The notes under the pieces: model-generated
What the model saw: only the letters and a program-made list of their open reading frames with translations
Told to the model about the DNA's origin: nothing
The model's database searches: none
NCBI RefSeq assembly: GCF_001613325.1
Contig: NZ_BDCD01000018.1
Location: forward strand, 247,411-311,410
Source of the DNA: Nocardia yamanashiensis NBRC 100130
GTDB lineage: Bacteria > Actinomycetota > Actinomycetes > Mycobacteriales > Mycobacteriaceae
DNA: 64,000 nucleotides
Direction: 5' to 3'
Made by a program: the position numbers and the translations under genes
Part shown: positions 34,433 through 42,504 of the stretch, piece after piece
How the letters are laid out: each line of letters begins with the position of its first letter
Numbering within the stretch: position 1 is the first letter of the stretch

Positions 34433-35272
34433 ATGCCTTACGTTCGATCAGGTTCCGCCACCGTTCATTACGTCGCCGGAAACACCGCCGGGCCGACTTT
34501 GCTCCTGGCGCACGGATTCTTCATGGACGAATCCATGTTCGATCCCATGCGCGAACCACTGGCAATAGCCGGTATCAATCTCGTCACGATCGACGCACGC
34601 GGCCATGGTCGCACGCAGACACCCGATGGCGAACCGTTCAGTTATTGGGATCTGGCTGCCGACGCATTGGCGGTACTGGATGAACTCGGAATCGAGCAAG
34701 CGGTCGTGGGCGGCATGAGCCAGGGCGGTTACGCCGCGCTGCGCATGGCCCTGATGGCGCCCGAGCGGGTGCGGGGCCTGGCCCTGATCAGCACCGAATC
34801 CGATGCCTGCACACCCGCCGAGCTGGCCTACTACCGGACCTTCTTCGAACGCTGGTGCGGCGTCGAGCCTTTGGCGCCGCTGGTCGCGGAATTGGCGCCG
34901 CAATTGATCGGCGGTTCCGATCCGCGGCTGTGGCGCACCTGGACCAGCCGCTGGTACGCCTCCGACCGGCAGGCCGTACTGCCCGCCGCGCACTGCCTGA
35001 TGGATCGCGGTTCGCTGGTGCACCGACTATCGGAGATCACCGCGCCGGCGCTGATTCTGCGCGGCAGCCACGACGGCACCAGCACCGCCCAGAAATCGGA
35101 TCTGATGGCCGCGGAACTGCCGGGCGCGGACGGTGTGGTCACCATTCCGGGCGCCGGGCACGGGGCCGCGTGGACGCATCCCGAGGTGGTCGCGCCGCTA
35201 CTGGCGCAATTGGTGCACCAGGCCACGCAGCCGGTCCCGGCGCCGAGCCGCGATCAGTCGATCGGCGCCTGA
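34433..35272 (+). CDS. Alpha/beta-hydrolase
   Basis: A 279-residue soluble hydrolase. The oxyanion segment HGFFMDESMF (27-36), DARGHGRTQTP (54-64), the nucleophile elbow GMSQGG (Ser96), the acid-bearing GSHDGTST and the late GAGHGAAW with the catalytic His are present. It resembles haloperoxidase/esterase-type members; substrate not identifiable. The ATG at 34433 follows TACGGT by exactly 6 bases and lacks a ribosome binding site, so the mRNA is probably leaderless. It converges on XRE paralog 2, 7 bases apart. Confidence 0.85.
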   Translation: MPYVRSGSATVHYVAGNTAGPTLLLAHGFFMDESMFDPMREPLAIAGINLVTIDARGHGRTQTPDGEPFSYWDLAADALAVLDELGIEQAVVGGMSQGGYAALRMALMAPERVRGLALISTESDACTPAELAYYRTFFERWCGVEPLAPLVAELAPQLIGGSDPRLWRTWTSRWYASDRQAVLPAAHCLMDRGSLVHRLSEITAPALILRGSHDGTSTAQKSDLMAAELPGADGVVTIPGAGHGAAWTHPEVVAPLLAQLVHQATQPVPAPSRDQSIGA

Positions 35273-35279
35273 CCCACCG

Positions 35280-36083
35280 CTATTGCTCGCAGCTGTCCGG
35301 GCATTCCTTCGCCATTCCCAGGAAGATCTGGATCTGATCGGGATAGGCGGCGCAGAAGACCCGGAACATCTGCACGGTGATCATGCGGCAACGACCCGTC
35401 ACGATGTCGCGCAGGTGCATGCCGGGGCGGTCGCCGCCGTAGGTGACCGCGCCTTCGTCCCACAACCGCCGGAACAGCTCGTACCGGCCGAGTTCGGCGA
35501 GGAATTCGGCGGACCAGGCGGTATCACCGGAACTGGCGATCAGCCCGCGCAGCCATTCGACGGTGAGCCGGACCTCGGTCTCCCAGTCGACCATGACTTT
35601 CCGGGACGCCTCGTTGCCGAAGAACCAGCGCAGGATATTGACGTCTTGTTCCAACCCCGGAAACGCGGCGGCATAACTGCGGTTGCACGCCAGCACATTC
35701 CAGCGGGTATCGACATAGGCGGCCATATTGGGCTCGTGGAGTTCGAGCGCCCGGAGCATGTCGGCGGTGATTTCCGCGCGCAGTTGCTCGATGGTCGGGA
35801 ATTCGGTGACGCCCAGCCCCGCCAGATCGAGCAGATGCCGGCGCTCGACCGCCGACAGCGGGTCGATGCGATCCAGGTAGCGCACCAGGGCGTCGACTAC
35901 TTCGCGGGTGGGACGGTCCCGGTCGCCTTTCTCCAAATGGGAGATATAGCTGGCGCTGACGCCGGCATTGAAGGCCAGGCGCTCGCGTGAGACGCCGCGC
36001 GCATCGCGTAATCGGCGCAGCAGCAGACCGAAAGTCGGGGGGCGCAGTTCTTCGAAGTCATTCGGCTTCACGCGCTGTACCAC
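35280..36083 (-). CDS. XRE-family regulator with MmyB-like ligand-binding domain (paralog 2)
   Basis: A 267-residue protein closely matching the other two paralogs. HTH: SRERLAFNAGVSASYISHLE (about 31-50). C-terminal MmyB-like domain: ALELHEPNMAAYVDTRWNVLA and VEWLRGLIASSGDTAWS. The GTG at 36083 was chosen because GGAGAGGG lies about 7 bases upstream; an upstream extension to 36272 runs into probable promoter DNA. The final segment KECPDSCEQ is unlike those of the other copies. Its neighbour is the alpha/beta hydrolase, convergent and 7 bases away. Confidence 0.85.
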   Translation of the reverse strand: MVQRVKPNDFEELRPPTFGLLLRRLRDARGVSRERLAFNAGVSASYISHLEKGDRDRPTREVVDALVRYLDRIDPLSAVERRHLLDLAGLGVTEFPTIEQLRAEITADMLRALELHEPNMAAYVDTRWNVLACNRSYAAAFPGLEQDVNILRWFFGNEASRKVMVDWETEVRLTVEWLRGLIASSGDTAWSAEFLAELGRYELFRRLWDEGAVTYGGDRPGMHLRDIVTGRCRMITVQMFRVFCAAYPDQIQIFLGMAKECPDSCEQ

Positions 36084-36413
36084 GCCGTATCCCTCTCCAC
36101 AAACACTCAGCAACCATCCTTCATCGGTCGAGGGCCGCCGCTGCCCCGGCGGCGGGATCCGCCTGACGTCGACCGGCGCGGTCCGGGGAATCGCCGCGTA
36201 CCCGCCAGTTCTTGTTTCGGATACTGCCATATACGAAAGTGACGGAGTCCGAAACATGATCATTCCGGTCATGTGTCGCTGCCCACCTTATCGCGGCCGA
36301 ACCATGGGCAATTGCATAGCAAGCCAACGATTCCTGGGGCGGCGCGCAGCGCGGCGGACCCGAGCGCCCGGCATCGAGCAAGCCGTGCCGCCGAGCCACT
36401 ACGATCGGCAGAC
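36084..36413. other. Intergenic region between XRE paralog 2 and mobA-moeA
   Basis: About 330 bases holding divergent promoters. A 7-bp inverted repeat TTTCGGA…TCCGAAA (about 36215-36255) encloses a relatively AT-rich stretch. A TACGAT -10 box (36400-36405) lies 8 bases before the mini-ORF ATG at 36414. Nothing else is recognised. Confidence 0.5.
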
Positions 36414-36446
36414 ATGATCAGCCACGCGCCGGGTTGCGCTTCGTGA
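36414..36446 (+). CDS. Ten-codon leader mini-ORF coupled to mobA-moeA
   Basis: ATG at 36414 opens MISHAPGCAS, and its TGA overlaps the GTG of the MobA-MoeA gene as GTGA (36443-36446). A TACGAT -10 box 8 bases upstream makes a leaderless or near-leaderless transcript likely, with no ribosome binding site at the downstream GTG. Ribosomes finishing this peptide could restart on mobA-moeA. One Cys codon lies third from the end. Translation is inferred. Confidence 0.45.
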   Translation: MISHAPGCAS

Positions 36447-38191
36447 CGACCGTCGACGCGATCGTGCTGGCCGGTGGCCGCGCCAGCCGCATGGGCGGGG
36501 TGGACAAACCGGCCATCGTGGTCGGCGGGCAGTCCATGCTCGATGCCGCGCTCACCGCGGTCGCCGGATGCGATCGCACCGTGGTGGTCGGGCCGCACCG
36601 GCCGGAGTTGCCGCCGGAGATCCTGCAGGCGCAGGAGGTGCCGGCCGGGGGCGGACCGGTGGCGGCCATCGCGGCCGGACTGGGAGCCCTCGCGGGCTGC
36701 GAGTTCCCGGCCGGGCTGATCGTGGTGCTGGCGGCGGACATGCCGTTCCTGACCGCGGCGGCCATCGGCGAATTGCTCTCGCACGCGCGCGAATCCGGCA
36801 GTGACGCGGTGTTCGCGGCGGATGCGTCCGGGCGGCCGCAGTATCTGGTGGGGGTATGGCGGCGCGGGGCGCTGACGGCGGCGCTGAAGAATCTGGATTC
36901 GGTGGTGAACCGGCCGATGAAGGCGCTGGTGCCGGTCGATACCGCCATGGTGGCGCTGGCGGGGGTGGACGACTGCGATACGCCCGAGGACATCCGGCAT
37001 GCCCGGGTGAGCGCCGGGCGCAGTGCGGCGGCGACCGGATTGGACGAGGCGCGGGAGATCCTGCGCGGGAACATCTCCCGGCTGCCCGCGCATCGGGTCG
37101 CGGTGCGGGCGGCGCGGGGCGCGGCGCTGGCCGAACCGCTGGTCGCGGTGGAGGCGCTGCCGCGTTTCGACGTGTCGGCGATGGACGGTTATGCCGTAAG
37201 CGGCGACGGCCCTTGGCAATTGCGCCGGGATATCGGGTTCGCGGGCGGGCAGCGGCCGGTGGGGTTGCTGGACGGGGAGGCCGTGCGGATCGCGACCGGG
37301 GCGCATGTGCCGGAGGGCACCGGCACCGTGGTGCGGGATGAATTCGTCAGCGTCGAGGGAGACGGGCTGCTGCATCGCCTGCCGGACAGCCCGATTCGCG
37401 ATGATGTCCGCCGCCGCGGCGAGGACTGGCTGCCCGGGTTCGAGCTCGCGCCCGCCGGCACGCCGGTGACCGCCGCCTTGATCTCGGTCGCGGCCAGCGC
37501 CGAGGTGGGCACGGCCGCGGTGCGCGGTCCGGTGCGGGCGCGGATCGTCATGACCGGCGACGAGATCCGCAGCGAAGGGCCGCTGCACACGGGGCAGACC
37601 CGCGATTCCCTCGGCCCGATCCTGCCCGAGCTGCTGGCCTGGTACGGCGTCACCACCGTGGACCGGGTCCACCTGCGCGACACCGCCAATGCCTTCGACG
37701 AGGTGCTGGCCGCCGCCACCGACTGCGACCTGCTGCTGATCGTCGGCGCCACCGGCGGCGGGGCGGCCGACCAGCTGCGCGCCAGCCTGGACCGCGCCGA
37801 GGCCCGAGTCCTGCTGCGCCGCCTGCACCTACGCCCGGGCGGCTCCACCGTGGCCGCCCAATTGGCCTCCGGCCCCGTGGTTCTCGGCCTCCCCGGCAAT
37901 CCCTTCGCCGCCACCGCCACCCTGCTCGCCCTGCTCCGCGCCACCCTCGAGGGCCTCACCGGCGCGACCCCGGCCCGCCCGCTGCGCGGCCCGCTCCGCA
38001 ATGCCGCCGAAATCGCCGGTCCCGCACCGCGAATCGTGCCCGCCCGGCACCATCACGACGGCGGGTGGATCGGCGACGGCCACCTCCGCACCGCCCACCT
38101 GGCGGGCCTGCTGGACCGAGACGGCCTGGTGATCGTGCCGCCGCACGCCGAAAACGACGCCGTCGTAGAGTTCATTCCCCTGCGCGGCTGA
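36443..38191 (+). CDS. MobA-MoeA fusion, molybdenum cofactor biosynthesis
   Basis: A 582-residue bifunctional protein. Residues 1-185 form a MobA-like nucleotidyltransferase (VDAIVLAGGRASRMGGVDKP), which attaches a nucleotide to molybdopterin. Residues about 200-582 form a MoeA-like molybdenum insertase with FDVSAMDGYAV, a TGDEI segment, GATGGG and VLGLPGNPFAATA. The two are usually separate proteins. The GTG at 36443 overlaps the stop of a ten-codon mini-ORF; a TTG at 36434 is an alternative. The narGHJI operon in this window needs bis-MGD, the MobA product. It converges on the thiolase gene, 17 bases apart. Confidence 0.85.
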   Translation: MTTVDAIVLAGGRASRMGGVDKPAIVVGGQSMLDAALTAVAGCDRTVVVGPHRPELPPEILQAQEVPAGGGPVAAIAAGLGALAGCEFPAGLIVVLAADMPFLTAAAIGELLSHARESGSDAVFAADASGRPQYLVGVWRRGALTAALKNLDSVVNRPMKALVPVDTAMVALAGVDDCDTPEDIRHARVSAGRSAAATGLDEAREILRGNISRLPAHRVAVRAARGAALAEPLVAVEALPRFDVSAMDGYAVSGDGPWQLRRDIGFAGGQRPVGLLDGEAVRIATGAHVPEGTGTVVRDEFVSVEGDGLLHRLPDSPIRDDVRRRGEDWLPGFELAPAGTPVTAALISVAASAEVGTAAVRGPVRARIVMTGDEIRSEGPLHTGQTRDSLGPILPELLAWYGVTTVDRVHLRDTANAFDEVLAAATDCDLLLIVGATGGGAADQLRASLDRAEARVLLRRLHLRPGGSTVAAQLASGPVVLGLPGNPFAATATLLALLRATLEGLTGATPARPLRGPLRNAAEIAGPAPRIVPARHHHDGGWIGDGHLRTAHLAGLLDRDGLVIVPPHAENDAVVEFIPLRG

Positions 38192-38208
38192 CCCACGCAG
38201 GGCCGGGC

Positions 38209-39399
38209 CTACAGGGCTTCGATGATCATGGCGTTGGCCTGGCCGCCGGACTCGCACATGGTTTGCAGGCCGTAGCGTCCGCCGCGTTCGCGCAATGCGT
38301 GGACCAGAGTGGCGGTGAGCCGAACCCCGCTGGCTCCCAGGGGATGTCCGAGGGAGATGGCCCCGCCGTGGACATTGACTCGGGACAGGTCCGCGCCGGT
38401 TTCGTGCGCCCAGGCCAGCACCACGCTGGAGTACGCCTCGTTGACTTCGAACAGGTCCATATCGGACAGCTGCATGCCGGTCTGCTGGAGCACCTTGGCG
38501 GTCGCGGGAACCACGGCGGTGAGCATGAGGTGCGGATCGTCGCCCACCGCCACGTGACCGAGGATGCGGGCCAATGGGGTGAGGCCGAGGCGGCGGGCAC
38601 TGGCGCTGGTGGTGACCATGACCGCGGCACTGCCGTCGCCGAGCTGGCTGGAATTGCCGGCGGTGACCTGCCAGCCGATCTGCGGGAAGCGGTTCGCCAG
38701 CACCCGGTCACGGTCGAGTTTGGCGAAGGCCGAGGGCAATTCGGCCAGGCTCTCCGCGGTGGCGTGATAACGGATGCACTCGTCGGTGTGCAGGCCGAAG
38801 ATCGGCGGGGTGAGTTCGGCGTCGAAGAGCCCGTTCTTGGCGGCGTCGGCGGCCCGGTGATGGCTGCGCAGCGCGTAATCGTCGAGCTGGGCGCGACCGA
38901 ATCCCCAACGGGCGGTGATGAGTTCGGCGCTGATCCCCTGCCAGGGCACGCCCTCCGGATAACGCTCCAGGAAGGCGTCGCCGGTGAGATCGGCGTGTTC
39001 GAGCCGATTCAGGCTGGTGCCCATGGGAATTCGGCTCGTCGACTCCACGCCGGTGGCGATCACCACCTCGCAGTCGCCCGCGATCACCGAATGCGCCGCG
39101 AAACGCAGCGCCTGCTGACTGGCGCTGCACTGCCGGTCGATGGTGGTGGCGGGCACCGATTCCGGCAGCCCGGCGGCCAGCGTGGCGCGCCGGGTCACAT
39201 TGGTGGCCTGTTCGCCGACCTGGCTGACCACGCCGCCGATGACCTCGTCGATGAGCGCCGGATCGATGCCGGTCCGCTCCACCACGGCGCGCAGGCTGTG
39301 CGCCATCATGTCCACCGGGTGCACCGCGTCCAGCGCCCCGCCGCTCTTACCCCTGCCGATCGGTGTGCGCACCGCTGCGACGATTACCGCGTCCCGCAT
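38209..39399 (-). CDS. Thiolase (acetyl-CoA acyltransferase family)
   Basis: A 396-residue thiolase with nucleophile Cys91 in DRQCSASQQA, His352 in GGAISLGHPLGASG and Cys382 in TMCESGGQANA, so all catalytic residues are present. The start AVIVAAVRTPIGRGKSGG is typical of degradative or beta-keto-forming thiolases. It is the last gene of the menD-like operon, 23 bases after the AfsA-like gene. In that setting it could cleave or condense an acyl-CoA derived from the MenE-like ligase product. That role is inference; a general fatty-acid role is possible. Confidence 0.88.
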   Translation of the reverse strand: MRDAVIVAAVRTPIGRGKSGGALDAVHPVDMMAHSLRAVVERTGIDPALIDEVIGGVVSQVGEQATNVTRRATLAAGLPESVPATTIDRQCSASQQALRFAAHSVIAGDCEVVIATGVESTSRIPMGTSLNRLEHADLTGDAFLERYPEGVPWQGISAELITARWGFGRAQLDDYALRSHHRAADAAKNGLFDAELTPPIFGLHTDECIRYHATAESLAELPSAFAKLDRDRVLANRFPQIGWQVTAGNSSQLGDGSAAVMVTTSASARRLGLTPLARILGHVAVGDDPHLMLTAVVPATAKVLQQTGMQLSDMDLFEVNEAYSSVVLAWAHETGADLSRVNVHGGAISLGHPLGASGVRLTATLVHALRERGGRYGLQTMCESGGQANAMIIEAL

Positions 39400-39422
39400 T
39401 TTCCGAACATTTCTGTGACCAC

Positions 39423-40175
39423 TTACCTGACTGAGTAATTCGGCACCGGCAGCGCGTGCACCGCGTGCCGCCGCTCTTTGGCGTCGATGAGTTCGCGATC
39501 GATCACCCGGCGTTCGAGCTGATGCACCGAGGTGATCCGGCCGGCCTGTTCCAGCACGATGGTGAACACGAAGCGATAGTCCCCGCGGTCGCCGGGTTCG
39601 GCGGATTTCAGGGTGAGCCGCAGCGTCGCCGGCACCGGGTAGAGGAAATTGTGGAATTCGGTCTCCAGCCGGTCGATGGTGGCCAGCCAGCGGTCCGGCA
39701 GCAGATTCCCGAAATACCGTGCGGCCACGGCGAAGAACATGTGATCGCACGCCTCGATCGCGAGCAGCCCCGGCACGTGCATGACATCCCGGTCCCGGGT
39801 CAGCAGCGCCAGATCGGCCGACAGGCGCAGATCGGCCGAGAATTCGGTGTCGGAATCCCGCCGCAAACCGGAAATCAGGATGTCCTTGGAGTTTTCGATG
39901 AGCAGGTCGTCACAGGACGGCAGCGGGCGTTCCGGCCGCGGCCCCACTTCGATCGAGTCGAATCGGTAGCGGCGCACGGCGGCGGAGATGCGCTCGGCAT
40001 CACCGCGTCCCACGCCCTGCCCCGGCTGCAATATCACCCGGCCGTCGGGGACCGTTCCGGTCTCCAGCGCGGCAATGGCTTCGGCGACCGTCCACGCGCC
40101 CGTCGCTTCCGCGAAAGCCGCGAATCTGTCGCCGACGACGTGAACTATCTTCGGGTCGAACACTTGACGCTCCAC
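39423..40175 (-). CDS. AfsA-like hotdog-domain protein
   Basis: A 250-residue protein. Its C-terminal half has the pattern DVMHVPGLLAIEACDHMFF, then FHNFLYPVPATLRL, close to the DHVPGMxLLEA segment of AfsA/ScbA gamma-butyrolactone synthases and other hotdog-fold acyl-processing enzymes. The N-terminal half is less clear, so it may have one hotdog repeat rather than two. The GTG at 40175 is listed; a GTG at 40163 has a better GGAG spacing of 6. It lies 31 bases after the isochorismate synthase and 23 before the thiolase. An acyl transferase, thioesterase or dehydratase role are all possible. Confidence 0.55.
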   Translation of the reverse strand: MERQVFDPKIVHVVGDRFAAFAEATGAWTVAEAIAALETGTVPDGRVILQPGQGVGRGDAERISAAVRRYRFDSIEVGPRPERPLPSCDDLLIENSKDILISGLRRDSDTEFSADLRLSADLALLTRDRDVMHVPGLLAIEACDHMFFAVAARYFGNLLPDRWLATIDRLETEFHNFLYPVPATLRLTLKSAEPGDRGDYRFVFTIVLEQAGRITSVHQLERRVIDRELIDAKERRHAVHALPVPNYSVR

Positions 40176-40206
40176 TATCTCTTCTCACCCGCCCCCGCGG
40201 TGTGGC

Positions 40207-41307
40207 TCACGGTGTGATTCCCAGAACGCGCCGCATGGACGCGAGTTTCGCCGAGGTCTCGGCGAATTCGGTCGCCAGGCGGCTGCCCGCGACCACGCCC
40301 CCGCCGGCCCGCAGCGTCAGATGCCGCTCGCGGGAATCGAATTCGAGTCCGCGCAGCGCCATATAGAATTCGCAATCCCCGGCGCGGTCGAACCAGCCGA
40401 CCAGGCCGCCGTAATAACGCCGCGCCGATTCGTGCGCGGTGATCAGCCGCAGCGCTTCGGCCTGCGGCACCCCGCACACCGCCGGCGAGGGATGCAATGC
40501 CGAAACCAGTTCGGCGATCGGCGTATCCGGATCGCTGAGCCGGCCGGTGATCGGCGTGCCGAGATGCCAGACGCCGGGCGCGGCCACCAGTTCCGGCTGG
40601 TCCGGATAGCTCAGCCCGGTACAGAGCGCGGCCAATCCCTTGATCATGAACTCGGCCAGGTGGCCGTGCTCGTCGAGGTATTTGCAGGTGTACAGCTCGG
40701 CGCGGGCCTGCGCCCGGTCTGCCTCCTCGGACAGCAGCGGATTGCGCGGCACCGTGCCGGCCAGCGGGGTCATGGCGACCACGTCACCGGTCTTGCGCAG
40801 GAACAACTCCGGGCTGGCGCCCATGGTGTAGACGCCGGGCGCGTCCAGATGCTCGACGAAATAGCTGTGCACCTGCGGATACAGCTGGGCTATGCGCTCG
40901 TACATGCCGAGCGGGTCGACGGCGTCGGTGTAGGAGAAGCGTTCCGAGCGCGCGATGACGATCTTCTCCAGCCCGGAACCGGGGGTGCGCAGCAGCGGCA
41001 GCACGTGATGGAACAGGTCGATGTACTCGGCGATGGCGGTGTCGTTGAACACCACCTCCGGGCGGAACCCGCCCCACGCGGATGCGGCCGGGCCGCCGGG
41101 CATTCCGGTCTCGCGCCGCCCGAGATACAGCGACGGGGTCTCGGTGGCCGGGTCGAAGGGGATGGATCCGGCGACCACGTCACCGTGGGTCCCGGACCGC
41201 ACCGCGGCTTCGGCGGCGGCCAGGCTGCTGAAGCCGACCGGGTCGCCGGTGAGGGCGACCGCGCCGCCGGGACCGCCCAGGCGGAATCGAATCGAAGGGG
41301 CTTCCAC
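40207..41307 (-). CDS. Isochorismate synthase (MenF/EntC/DhbC family)
   Basis: A 366-residue chorismate-utilising enzyme. The conserved C-terminal domain shows GASPELFLRK, the MTPLAGTVPR segment, VWHLGTPITG, LVSALHPSPAVCGVP and YYGGLVGWFD, which form the Mg-chorismate site. It converts chorismate to isochorismate, the substrate of MenD. It starts 6 bases after the MenE-like gene. Salicylate synthases share the fold, but the neighbouring MenD and MenE favour isochorismate formation. Mycobactin-type siderophore genes are absent here. Confidence 0.88.
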   Translation of the reverse strand: MEAPSIRFRLGGPGGAVALTGDPVGFSSLAAAEAAVRSGTHGDVVAGSIPFDPATETPSLYLGRRETGMPGGPAASAWGGFRPEVVFNDTAIAEYIDLFHHVLPLLRTPGSGLEKIVIARSERFSYTDAVDPLGMYERIAQLYPQVHSYFVEHLDAPGVYTMGASPELFLRKTGDVVAMTPLAGTVPRNPLLSEEADRAQARAELYTCKYLDEHGHLAEFMIKGLAALCTGLSYPDQPELVAAPGVWHLGTPITGRLSDPDTPIAELVSALHPSPAVCGVPQAEALRLITAHESARRYYGGLVGWFDRAGDCEFYMALRGLEFDSRERHLTLRAGGGVVAGSRLATEFAETSAKLASMRRVLGITP

Positions 41308-41313
41308 TGGTTT

Positions 41314-42504
41314 TCAGTCCTTCCCCGCGCCGGTGAGCAGCAGCTCGCGAATGGCCAGGCGATCGATCTTCGAGTTCGGCAGCAGCGGGAGTTCGTCCAG
41401 TACGACCACGCGTTTGGGAACGGCCGCGCGCCCGAGCCGAGCGCGGATCAATTCCCGCATCGGCGCGGTGTCCACGGCCGCGCCGCCGGGCCGCGGCACC
41501 ACGCACGCGCTGACCAGCTCGCCCCACTCCGGATCGGGCAGGCCCATGACCACGGCGCTGTCGATCCAATCGAGTTCGGCGAGTACGGCTTCGATGGCGA
41601 CGGCCGACACCTTGACCCCGCCGGTATTGATCAGGTCGTCCACCCGGCCGGTAGGCGTGAGCAGGCCGTCGGTGAACTGCCCGCGATCAGCGGTGGAGTA
41701 CCAGCGACGGCCGTCAGCCGCATAGAAACGCGCGGCCTCCTCCGGAGCGGCCCCGAGATATCCCTCGGCGATACTCGGCCCGCCGAGATGGATGAGCCCG
41801 TCCACGATCCGGACCTCGACCCCGTCCAGCGGCACCCCGTCGTACACGCACCCACCACACGTCTCGGTCATGCCGTAGGTGGTGACCACGGTGGTGAGCT
41901 CACGCAGCCGATCCGCGAGGTTCCGATCCAGCGCCGCCCCACCCACCAGCACCCGATCCATGCGCGCCAGCGCTTTCCGCCCGTCCGGATCCTCGAGCAG
42001 TCGCTTGACCTGAGTCGGCACCAGCGAGGTATAGCGACGCCCCGCCCCCATCCGCTCCACCGCGGCGGCGAATCCGGCGGGATCGAACTTGCCGCCGTCC
42101 AGCGTGAACACCGTGGTCCCGCCGAGCGCGGCCCGCGCGATCACTTGAAACCCGGCGACGAAACCCGCGGGCAGACACAGCAACCAGTCCCCGTCCCCGC
42201 CGAGCCGCCGCGCGGTCGCCGCACACGAGGCCCGCAACGCGGAACCCGAGAGCATGGTCCGTTTCGGCACCCCACTGGACCCCGAAGTGGACAGTACGAC
42301 CGCGACATTCGCGGGCACGACGCGCGGAAGCCCTTGCGCCGCCGTCGAATCGGTCACCGGCGCGATAGCGTCCCCGCCGTCCAGAGCCCGCAGGATCTCC
42401 CCCGCGAGCAGCTCGGCCGCCGCCGCCGCGTCGACGGGCAACACGACCGGGCGCAGCGGGACTCGCGTATCGCTCGCACTCGAAACCAGAGTGGTCGCGG
42501 TCAT
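41314..42504 (-). CDS. MenE-like o-succinylbenzoate-CoA ligase (AMP-forming)
   Basis: A 396-residue adenylate-forming ligase, short as actinobacterial MenE proteins are. Motifs: phosphate-binding STSGSSGVPKRT (72-83), VPTQVKRLL, TTYGMTETCGG, the hinge region WYSTADRG and GRVDDLINTGGVKVSAVAIE, and the catalytic Lys in LLPNSKIDRLA. It should activate an aromatic or succinyl-type carboxylate with CoA. Its start overlaps the menD-like stop as ATGA. Substrate identity is inferred from MenE resemblance and context. Confidence 0.85.
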   Translation of the reverse strand: MTATTLVSSASDTRVPLRPVVLPVDAAAAAELLAGEILRALDGGDAIAPVTDSTAAQGLPRVVPANVAVVLSTSGSSGVPKRTMLSGSALRASCAATARRLGGDGDWLLCLPAGFVAGFQVIARAALGGTTVFTLDGGKFDPAGFAAAVERMGAGRRYTSLVPTQVKRLLEDPDGRKALARMDRVLVGGAALDRNLADRLRELTTVVTTYGMTETCGGCVYDGVPLDGVEVRIVDGLIHLGGPSIAEGYLGAAPEEAARFYAADGRRWYSTADRGQFTDGLLTPTGRVDDLINTGGVKVSAVAIEAVLAELDWIDSAVVMGLPDPEWGELVSACVVPRPGGAAVDTAPMRELIRARLGRAAVPKRVVVLDELPLLPNSKIDRLAIRELLLTGAGKD

